Shown here piece by piece: positions 1-11,000 of a DNA stretch of 64,000 nt; the stretch's first letter is position 1, and every line of letters begins with the position of its first letter. A program made the position numbers and the translations under genes. The stretch is taken from the NCBI GenBank assembly GCA_034231615.1, contig CM067316.1:23459791-23523790 (forward strand). The letters are read 5' to 3'. This DNA comes from Meghimatium bilineatum (taxonomy: Eukaryota > Mollusca > Gastropoda > Stylommatophora > Philomycidae). Under the pieces are notes generated by a model. The model worked only from the letters and a program-made list of their open reading frames with translations, was not told the origin of the DNA and ran no database searches.

Positions 1-766
1 TGTGTCTTGTAATTGTGAATGCATCTGGACAGGTTCTTGCACCGTCACCTACGTCCTGACAGCAATCAAAACGTGCAACACTAGTAAAGGGTTGAAGAAG
101 TTATCTTCTTTTTCTTTATTTTTTTTATTAGAATATGAGAATTATAATTTTTTATTATCTAAATACATCTGAGGGAGATATTGTCATTTACAGATTGATC
201 GATTGTTTGGAATGTGCGCAGCTCATTGACGTGGGGGCATATACGATACAGGTTGGAAAGATAAGTGTGGGTGAAGACTACGCTGTTTTTTGCTACGACA
301 CATAGTTCATGGCAATAGTCTCAAGCCTACAATAATGCATATTTTTTTCCCCCAGCGATTCATGAAGTATGCTAAGAAAGATTAAGAATGGGTACACAGG
401 CAGTTATTGAAGTCAGTGAAGATGTCTGACCAGAATCAACTTCATATTTGTCCAGAACAAGCTGGTGTCAGAGGAAATTAACACACAGTCAGGCTTGTTG
501 ATACGGTACTCATGGAGACGTGACAATCAATGGACCGAGCTGATATTCTAAGTGTCCTGGAGGAGATAGGACAAGCGACAGATTAATTAATGCTTTTGAT
601 TCTGCATCTTTAAAAAAATATATATTGTCTATCCCCACGTGGTCTTGTCGTAGCTTCTACATTTGCCGTTGAGCTTATGGGTTTGTGAAGGAGATATAGC
701 CTAATCTGCGTTTGAGGCCGGGTGTGCTACTCTGGTTGAGATGTAGTCGTTTTTATTCAGGATGGT
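1..766. other. Upstream flank, no gene seen
   Basis: No open frame, splice-flanked exon, RNA gene or recognisable transposon was found here. The sequence is AT-rich with short T and A runs. Confidence 0.4.
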
Positions 767-1010
767 CTAGATGTCGTCAATCCATCTTTTCCTATGTCTA
801 CCCTTGGCTTCGGTATCCTGTTCCATCTTGTTATACGCTCTTATGGGAAGTTGATAGTTTATCCTCATAAGATGTCCAAACCATTTTATTTGTTGCTTCT
901 CTATACATTCGATGTGTGAGGTGATATCTATTATCTTTCTGATGTCCCCGCTGCGCATTTTGTTGCATCTGCAACCTTGATCAGATTATAGGTATATGCC
1001 TATGTCAAAA
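767..1010 (-). mobile_element. LINE reverse transcriptase C-terminal scrap
   Basis: The - strand reads a 63-residue frame containing IEKQQIKWFGHLMRI followed by KGRHRKRWIDDI. This is the post-RT tail of RTE-like LINE polyproteins; fragments at 52560 and 63240 have the same QQxKWxxH layout. It is truncated on both sides and cannot be functional. Confidence 0.7.
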
Positions 1011-1188
1011 GTGGTGTAGCTAAACAGGATCGTCATGCGGGTAATAAGAGGAGACTGGAAAACCAACACAGAGCTGGTGTAGTTAGTCGCTACATGCTGA
1101 GGGATATCTTGATGAGGAAACCCGAGCATTTATGGACTGATGATTCTATGTGTAGTGCCTAGTGAGGATAATCTGTGGGCTAAGATTT

Positions 1189-1622
1189 ATACAGCTGACG
1201 GGAATTGAACCAGGTCTGTTCTAGCAGCACCGAATCGCTTTGCAACACAAGTAAACAGGTTTTCCGTACTTGACCAACCACACCCCCCCCCCCCACAAGA
1301 TGTGGCGCGGCCTTTAGGTCCTTGTGTACGAATATGCATGTTCTGTGTTTGTGTTCCTGAGGATACTTTAATACTTGTACGGGATGTTCGTTAATGTTGT
1401 AATAGTCCTTGTTTCAATTGGTCTGTTCTCATTGACTTGAGTACACAGGCTGAAAGTCTTGACCGCGCCACATCTTTTTTGGGGGATGTGGTTGGTCAAG
1501 TACGGAAAACCTGTTTACTTGGTGTTGCAAAGCGATTCGGTGCTGCTAGAACAGACCTGGTTCAATTTCCGTCAGCTGTAAGAATTATTTTCATTTATCC
1601 TCATGCTTCCTACTTGAATTTA
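1189..1622 (+). mobile_element. Fold-back SINE-like element, copy 1
   Basis: Two long inverted arms (1191-1310 and 1463-1580) surround a loop of about 150 bp, followed by a 40-bp unpaired tail. The right arm has an A-box-like TGGTCAAGTACGG at 1493 and a B-box-like GGTTCAATTTC at 1559; the left arm carries their mirror images. The whole is flanked by the 13-bp direct repeat TGGGCTAAGATTT (1176-1188 and 1623-1635), the kind of TSD left by LINE-driven retroposition. A run of 13 C interrupts the left arm. Related copies lie at 35107-35351 and 56500-56785. Confidence 0.75.
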
Positions 1623-2048
1623 TGGGCTAAGATTTTGCAGTTTTGTGAATTTTGCACTATTTCACTAGGCATTACATAATTTATCAGCAGCAATAAACAA
1701 AGTTTTTGAGTATGAATTGTATAGAGACTGAAAAGATTGTGTACATAGTAACGAGATAGATACAAATTTAGATAAACGTCAACTTTATAGCATAAATGAC
1801 AATATAAATATACAGTAGGCCTATAGTACAACTGATGATGATGTTCGTCCGTCGTGATCGACGATGACCAAAAACTCAACCATAATAATAATAACAATAA
1901 ATAATAAAATAATAAAGTTAATAGTGCGTTTTTAAATGACTAGCAAGTCCAATGCGCGCACAAAATGTTCTTTTACAGAATTGACAACAATAGAAGGTAT
2001 CTGTGTGAGGTTGAGTACAACTACACTATACTATACGACAGTTAGAAA

Positions 2049-2090
2049 TGACGTCATGTGATCCACGTTTGTAACAATATGGCGTCTTTG
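2049..2090 (+). promoter_or_regulatory. TM9SF4: Core promoter / start region of TM9SF4
   Basis: TGACGTCA (2049-2056) is a perfect CRE palindrome. It overlaps TCATGTGA (2054-2061), which fits the E-box-type site bound by MITF/TFE proteins. The start codon lies in AACAATATGGCG, resembling the YY1 element often found over ATG starts of TATA-less genes. No TATA box is obvious. The motifs are visible in the sequence; their function is inferred. Confidence 0.5.
2079..2090 (+). CDS. TM9SF4: TM9SF4 exon 1 (residues 1-4)
   Basis: ATG GCG TCT TTG followed by the strong donor GTAAGT. It joins exon 2 in phase 0, giving a 23-residue signal peptide, the same spacing before FY(L/V)PGVAP as in vertebrate TM9SF4. 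The alternative is translation from the ATG at 7572, which would shorten the signal peptide to 17 residues and make this exon non-coding. Confidence 0.7.
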
Positions 2091-5000
2091 GTAAGTGAAA
2101 GATATCTTTTTAGACTACTTTCATTTGCTGATATTATACAAATAAAAAGACGTTTTTGAGACAATCAGTGCATTTATTGAATTCAAATATATGTAAATAT
2201 TATGATCATTATTGTGGCAAATGTCTTTAATTTCGTAATCAACAGGTTTGTTATTGTCCTGTTCCGGCTAAATTCTTGAGTCCGAGGGGTGAGAATTATT
2301 ATGAATTAAGATTCCACTCGAGCCACTCATATTACTTTAGCATAGTAAAAAACACTTTTATAGAAAGTAAATCATTTTATAAAGCATCATGTTTTCGGAT
2401 TATTATTAATCAGTTCTCAGCATAGGGACATATACAAAGTTGTTTTGTTGTCGAGTAAATGAGTACTATACTTAACTAGTATATTAGTATTGACTTGTCT
2501 TCCCTGTGTGTAGTAAAAAAAAGTATGATTCATTCTTAAGGAAGTCTAAGAAGTACTAACTACTAAGTATGCCTTTCTTACCTCGTATCGGAGTCGGTTA
2601 TATTACTAATAAATAGTACAACTATTAGTACTATTAAGTACTAATATATATTAATAATAACTATTAGTAAGTCTTATTTAAATATTATAATTTGTTTTAT
2701 TTGTAGCAGCCAGAGCCTTGATACAACTGTGCTGGTTGAGGGGGGGGGCTGTCATAAAAGTAGGTATGTCTACTTTGACAAAATAGTCATAATCATTAAG
2801 TTCCGTCTCCACAATGAAGGTTGTCTGCAACAGATCTCCAACATCCCGTCTCTTGTCTTGATGAGACTGTAACCTGTCCATCTCCTGATGTTACTCTCCC
2901 ACTTGTATCCTTGTATCTCTGCTTTTCTCTTGCTGACCTCCCCTCAACTTTTCCCTCAAGTGAGATCTTCAACAAGGTGTCATGTCTTTTAATTTGTCCA
3001 GAATCTTTTATTTGTTTGACCATTATAAAGTGTTGCTAGAACCAATTTGTTGGTTTTCTTCTCTTTCCATGACATCCTCCCTTTTGGCTACAGAACCTAT
3101 CCACATCTCAAATGCAACTTCTACTTCTGTGTTCAGGAATATTTTGGTCTTGTTATATCTTCAGGCCAGTCGCCAGGATGAAGCTCCCAGTCTTCTCCAG
3201 GTCAGAGCGGCTGCCCCAAAGTTTTTGCCTCAATTTGATCCATTTTAACATGTCTTGCCTCGCATTTCTTTGTGTTCTGGACAGTCCTGGAGTATGAGTT
3301 CATCAAAGACATTAATTCTGTCTTCTAATTGTTTATTTGTTGTCCATTTTCTAAGCCATAGGGAACAGATGTAGCATTTTATAATCCTGTTTAGCTTGTT
3401 TGTAATTTGTTTAGATGTTAATATTTTCCCCATGTCATTGAAAGTTAATGAATAGTTAACATCTGGAAAACAGAAAATTTAAATACACATCAGATAAACT
3501 TTTCAACTCCTGCATGATCCCTATGCTAATGTACGGATGTGAAAGCTGGAAATCCACTCAAGTTATACAAAAAAGTCTGAATAATTTAGAGAATAAATAC
3601 CTGCAAAAAACCCTGAATATAGATTGGAAAAACTTTGTCACAAATGAATCAATAAGAGACATATCCAAACAATGTGTCAACTATTATTAGAAGAAGATAT
3701 TGACAGTATTTAGGTCATGTGTGCAGATCAGATGAGAACAGACTCATCCACTAAACTCTGTCATGGTGTGCAACAGGAAAATAAAAATATGGAAGACCCA
3801 TAACTGACAGCTCTACAAAGAACAATTAAGAACAAGGCAATGACAATGGGTATTAACTACCACCCAAGAATTACAACTTGCAGCGAACAACACGGTATGG
3901 AGAAACATAATTTCTGTTCTATGTTCCACCCTTGGCACCAAAGGAACAAACTAGCTAATTTTCCTTTAAACTTGAGATATTGATAATGTTCTACTTGCTG
4001 TAGTATCTACATGTATATCCTTCTTACATTAATGAGGGTATGAAGATAATGGTTTGTTCTTTGCATGACATTTGGTGTTAGGGTCATTTGGCTCTGCAGT
4101 TTGTTGCATCTGTTTCCTTTTTCTTAAATTCTGTTTTTATTATAGTCTTACATTCAGAGTATGCTATATCACTTTCTATTTGCTCTAGTGATCCCTTTTT
4201 TGCCAGAAGATAGCTGTTTCATTTAAAAGTATGCCATCCTGGGGAGCCAATAAGACAATACTTAAGACATGCATAGAAATAACACCAACACTTTTCCCAG
4301 CTCCATGTGAGCAATATCAAAATATCACTATCAGAACCACCATAAACAACAACTACACAATGAGAGAATTGAATACTTTCCAAAAGAATACAGCAAATGT
4401 AACTTTATTGAAGATATGCACCCCAGAGAAGCGTAGATACAAGTACATACCTATGGATCCACAACCAGTACAGTGAAGAATGTAGGTACTGGAGTTTACA
4501 TAAAATATCAAGAAAAAGAAAATGAATCTATATGTTCACCAACTGGAATCGTCTGGTCTAACTACTCTGCAGAAGTACAGGCCTTAAACATTGCTGCAGA
4601 AATAATTAAAATCACAACAAGCCAATGTCAACAGGTGGTGTTTCTTACTAATGCAATGTCTGTCCTACAAGCCTTGACAGCGATAAACTGCTAGACCTGA
4701 ATGAAACCATAGGAGAAGTGAGCATCCAAAGAAGGGTAGTACTAAAGTGGATACCATCCCACTGGCATACCAGGAAATGAGGCAGATATGCTGGCAAAGG
4801 ATGGAGCAACACAGGAACAAAAAGACCAAGAAATCACCTACCAAGAAAAGAGAACCCTCATCAAAGTTATCAGGAAAGTTGACTACCCACAAGACAACTA
4901 TTAATATCTTGACAGAGCTGAGCAGGATATGATCTTCCGCATCAGGACAGGACACAACAGACTAAACAGCCACTTAAACAGACTAAGACTGGTTCAATCA

Positions 5001-8000
5001 CCCCTGTGTCTGTGGGCAGGCAGCACAGAAAGTGGAACATCCTGCAGGTCTGCATTACACTAACTACTTAAGAGAGAAACACTGGCCCCACAGAGACGGA
5101 TATCTACAGAAAGCTGTATGGGAGAACTGAGGAGCTCTCAAATACAGCAGCACACATTAAGAAATCTGCAAACAAGAAGAAAACATACATACATAGGATA
5201 CATCAGAACCATATTAGACTATATCTCCCCTTGCTTGCCACATCATCAAAAAGCTCTTGCAGACACTTGGACAGAGTACAAAGCCAGGCTCTCTGCTTCA
5301 TTTGTGACAGCATGAGATCAACACCATCAGTGGCCTATGAAATCTATGCAAACATAGAGCCACTAGACAGAAGAGAAAAGGCAACTATAGAAACTGTGGA
5401 AAGATACAAATGACTCCCACAAATCCATCCTAACAAAGAATTACTGGTAGTCAACAAATGGACATGCAAAACGACACTAAAACAAAAATCCTCATTGCAG
5501 CTATCAGAAGAATTAAACAAGAAGCATCGCCTCCCTGAAGATAGAGAGGAATCTGAAAATGTATCAAATATCCCACCAAATGCATCCCTATACTGCCCCA
5601 AATAAACACTACCCTAATTGACAAGTCAGCAATCAAGGCAATAAACCAAAACATCCAGTGCACTAGAGACTATTGACTCCCACCCTAAAGATTAGATCAA
5701 GCATACACAGATGTTTCAGCCTTCAAAGCCACTATCAATGTAGGATATGGCTCTCTTATAGTCTCCCTGACAAAACATCAATATATTTACCTGCTTCTTA
5801 TGGAGAATTCTGCAGCAATTGTGATGCAGAGGTGAAAGCAATATCAGAAATACTCTCATACATCACTACCAAAAATTCACAAATGGTGCAACACATAATT
5901 GACCCCATTTGTTCTTCCTCATGATATTCAGTCAATAACCGTGGTACCCATCGGGAAAACAATCCGATACTTACCACCGGTAGTTGCTTTCTAACAATCA
6001 TTTGAACTGTTCATAAAGACACAGAGAATTCATTAGCTAGCAAACGCAAATGCGACGGTCAACATATATTGCTGCATCTATCTTGTTGATGGCTTTTTCT
6101 GTCATAACAATGCGTGCTTGACCCAGAAGCAGAAGAGCATTTGTTACCTGTCACTCTTCCTGAAACATTCTTGCCCATTCCTTCACTGTTGTCTTAAAAG
6201 CACATTTTCTGCCATACTCTGCCTGATTCTTTGATGAATCTTGATTGGTTGACATCCTTTGGCTATAAGCAACTGAATCATGATTGTTGGTTCAAATTTG
6301 TTGAATCCATGCTTGTTGGATTCTTTATCACACCATGTTGTTGACTGCTTGCACATAACACTAAGCATACGAAGAGAATGACCACGTGACCATTTCTTCA
6401 TCGATGTGTACTTATTACATCTGTGTGTGATTATCCATTGTAGTATTTCAGTGGGCAAAAGGTTTAGCTAGTGGTGCCCATCTCCTCTCCAGCTGTCCTT
6501 CTGATGTGGTTACATGGATGTGTTTTCTCTCTCCATCTCCATTGCACTTTGCTGATGTTGACACTACATCACATTTGAACTTCACGCTGAGCGCATCGCT
6601 ACCATTTCACTAGGTCACAACCTTACTTCGTACGTATCCACATTAAGACTTCTAAACTTGATAATACCTTCACTATGTTGTTATGTTTTAATCAATTAAT
6701 GAGTAACCTTCAAGATATTATCCCAAATTGACATATTTTCCACTGCACACTAATTTGCACACTGGATATGGCTTTAGCATCCTTGTCAAGGCTAACTGTG
6801 ATTTGGAAAAGCAACATCAGTGTTGGAGTGAAAATCAAACTGTATAAGTCACTGGTGCTTTCTGTTGTGTTGTATGGTTGTGAGAGTTGGACACTCACTG
6901 CGGACATGGAGAGAAGATTACAGGCTTTCAAGTATAAATGCTACAGAAGAATTATACGAATTTCCTATAGGGAACATAAGACCAATGTGTACGTAAGAAA
7001 TAAAGTAGAGATGTGTGCAGGTGTCCAGGAGCCATTGCTTTCAATAGTGAAACGACGAAAACTAGCATGGTTCGGACATGTATGCAGGCACGATTCCTTG
7101 TCAAAAACAATACTGCAGGGAACTGTCGAGGGTGGAAGAAGCAGAGGAGGACAAATAAAGACATGGACAGACAACATCAAGGAATGGACAGGGCAAGATA
7201 TTTCCACACTCATCTGCATCGCTGAGGATAGAATTCGCTGGAGGACTCTGTGTGCTGAAGCATCCAATGTGGTACCCCTACGACCCTGAAGGGTTATGGG
7301 TTTATTGATTATTGATTGACTTATTACATCAGTGATGACGTCTTCACCATCCTCATGTGCTGGCATAGGTGACGCAACATGGGTGGGTTTCATTTGAACA
7401 CGCCTCATAATTTTTATCTTGTATCATGTGCTTGATAAGTACTTTTGTTCAGAGCATTAATCTAGTGTTCTGTTGTGTTTTAAAGAAATAATGGTTCGTA
7501 ATGTTTTGGTATTTCACACTGTTAGTATTAACATTGTAAGTAATGATCATTTGCTTTCATTCCAGACAAATATGCTTACAGTAGCTTTGGCACTGGTCTT
7601 ATCATGCAGTCATGTTTTAGGTTTCTACTTGCCTGGAGTAGCACCTTCAGAGTTTTTGAAGGGAGCACCAGTTGAAATTAAGGTATTAAATGTTTACAAG
7701 ATATTGTTGAAATATGTTTTCTTTTTTTTCACGTTTTCTTGTCCATGTTTTCCTTGCTTGTGAATATAGGCCTATGCAATAAAATATGTACTATATATTT
7801 CCATGTATAAGTTTTTTTTGTATGCCTGTCCTTTTTCAAAGCAAGGGGCTTGGTGTATATACGGGATAATACGCATACAACAAAATGTTAACAAAAATTA
7901 CTGGTAGAAGCAAAAAAACTGAGCACACTGAATAATCTCAAATACTGGTAACAGAGGGGAAATTTTTTTATCGATACCAGTACATACAGTCATTCAAATA

Positions 8001-11000
8001 CTTCGAAGTCGGAATTCAACAGGAAAAATGACATCAGTTAAGTAAAATCCGTGATGTAGGCCTACCAAAACTTTCCTCCTTGTTGTCTGAACACTAGCAA
8101 GGCTTATCTAAACAAAGACACTTTGATGTCACTTTCTACATCGCTATGTACCAGTAAACATGAATAGGAAGCGTGAACTCTGAACCACGCAAAGGTCATA
8201 GTTACATTAATCCTGGGCAGGTAGGAGGAAAATGACTTACTGGTACGAAAAGTCATTCAAATCCTTGAAGTCAGAAATATTGAATTCTGAAACAGATCAC
8301 GAATTTCATCCTTTGTCCCATTTATCATCAATCTCTGCCTCACTGCCTACTGGTACTTGTTGACATAGTCCTCAAAGATAGTCTCGTCCTCTCACTTCCA
8401 ACCATTGTATTACTGATGGAGTGTTTTTGAAAGATCATGCGATCATTTTGGACTGAATATCCAACCGCAAATTTTTACCCACTTAGCGATTGAAATGTCA
8501 ACTTTTTTTACATTACCACCCTTTGCCACAGCTACATAGGATGACAGTACCAGTATTCATTTCATTTTGCTCGAAGTCTGTTCTTAAATTATTCTAGTGA
8601 CTGCATGAAGGAGATAAAGATCCCAGGAATTAGATGTGGGTAGGCACAAACATTGAGCTTCGACAGTGTGCCTGGGCATCCTAGAAGGCATGTGAATACT
8701 ACAAGACTTGTGTACAGATGTAAACATGATCTCAAATGCAGATTTTGATTATTTCAGTGCATTTTGTTAGTCGGCCTTGGCTATTTTTGGCATGCGACTC
8801 CAGGTATATAAATAAAGACCAATGAAAAACAAGACAGCAATTAAAAAAATGTAGCGAATTAAGTCCTAATTAATTCTCTGCAGAGGTCTTCTATCGCCAA
8901 CGGTCTTGCACAAATATGCCTCTTCAGGAATTTTGCATGCTTAGGCAGTCTTGCGTTTTTTTTAAACCCGTGGAGGGAGCCTAGATAGGAGCAACTGAAA
9001 TCAATAGTGTCTTCTCTGTCCAGCCACTTTTACAAACACTGTTTTCTCACCTTTTTGTTCACAAAGTTATTTTACAGCAAATTTAAAAGCCACTAAAAAT
9101 CTAGAAGTTGACAAGTTCATTAACTAGGTCTGAATTTAGTATGATGGCTAATGCTATCACTACTTATTCTGTGTTCATGATCTGCTGTCATGTTATAACA
9201 TCAGGGTAGAGCTCACTCAGGTCGGAGTGGCTGCCCCATAGCCTATCTCTCAAATCTGTATCCTCTGGCCAGGTCTGCTATCTGCTCTTTGTTTGTTTGG
9301 CAATCTTAAAGTGTGTGTTCAGGAGTCTAGGTTCTAGATCCACATGGACATTCATCTGTGTATGAGATCCTCAATCGGTAAAGGTGACCCAACAGTCTGC
9401 AGTGGCCTGTTCTTAGGCGTAATAGTGTGGTATGTTAATATCTTTGAAGGTGATGTATTGCATCATGTTTGTCTTCCACTTCCATTCCTTTCTTTCACTT
9501 TGAAGGTGTGTTGTGTCACTGTTTTTTATTTGTGCCAGTGGTCTGACATATCTGATTTCAGTGGTGTGCTGTCTCTTAAGAGTTTCTCTTAAGAGTTCTT
9601 TTTGTGACGTCAATCATCAAAAGAGTGCAGATCAAAGACAGGAGGAATTTAACATCAATTATAGCATATACTGTTACAGTTTATCATCAAACATAGCATA
9701 TACTGTTTTGCCAAAGCACTTGTCACAGCCTGTAATGAGCTGATTTCTAATTTAACCCAAAAGATACAAATCAGTACTTGTACTTACTGTGAGTAGTCAG
9801 TATGCATCTGTGAAATGAGATTGGGTATGAGTGTAGTGTCTTGAGGGCCTGTTATTTCATGAACAAAATTAATTATTAAGTGAAGGTAAAATGGTAAAGG
9901 TAACCTGTGGTTTTAGCCAGTGTCATAGCACACAGTTTTCCCATAAGTGCTCAGCAGCCTAGTCGGTGATTAATCAGAAATCATATGGCTAATGTCTCTT
10001 ACCACACTTGCCCAATAGCAATATCGCCATTCCTTGACCATCCCAAAACATGAGTCTGCATATCCTACTTCTTTGTGGCTGTGTGAACTATGTAATTGTG
10101 AAGTGTTTTTGTTTAAAAATTATATTTTTTACTTTATACTTGCTCATGTATGAGGCAAAAAATTATATTTTTTTACTATTACATATACTTGTTCATGTAT
10201 CAGGCAAAAAATTATATTTTTTACTATTACATATACTTTATACTTGCTCATGTATCAGGCTGTCAAGTTAACCAGTACAAAAACACAGCTTCCATATGAG
10301 TATTACTCTCTGCCATTCTGCAAGCCTAAAGATATACATTACAAAGCTGAAAATTTAGGTAATTTTACATTTATATGTATGTTGTGAAATCATAAATAAA
10401 TTATCGGTATGTGTCACTCAAATAATACCAGACTTTGAAAATGTGTACATGTTGGTTTCCATAGTGTGTTAATGACTGTGATACTGCAGTGAATACGTAT
10501 AAAATGTATGTGCATCATCGATGTGAGCACAAAGTGTAACTTTGGCCAGAATATGGCTTGGGAACTGTCATAATTATTTATATTGAAAAATATTATGTCC
10601 TCAGAACTTAACCTGAATATTCTACGGAAACTTGTGTATGTACATTTTCAAGGTCTGGTATTATTTTAGAAACGCATACACATCTAGCTTTAGCAATATT
10701 ATAAATATTATGATTTTTTAAACATATTCTGGTATATATTCTAAGATTAATGATAATGAAGACCTCTTCACAATGGTTACAAAGCCAGGGGCAGACCATG
10801 CAAAATGATGGATTACAGAAATAAAGGAGTCAACGAGAACAAATATATATATTAAGCACACAAAAAGCCATCGCCAGAGAACTCTTCTACCCCTGACACT
10901 GCAAGGCACACAGTGGTATAAAGCAAAAAGAAGAATAAGACCTCTTCTTTTTGTTAGTTGTTAATATTAAGTAAACACTTTGAAATAGTAATTAATGTCA

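Noticed and set aside
2677..2760. Regulatory meaning of the G run and AGTACTA-rich sequence
   Set aside because: Low-complexity sequence without any independent support.
6965..7408. 147-residue - strand frame
   Set aside because: Antisense to the LINE 3' end at 6768-7310; no family resemblance of its own.
7473..7763. 96-residue frame containing the TM9SF4 signal peptide
   Set aside because: Only 7566-7682 is exon. The frame extends by chance into both introns; splice sites and homology define the exon.
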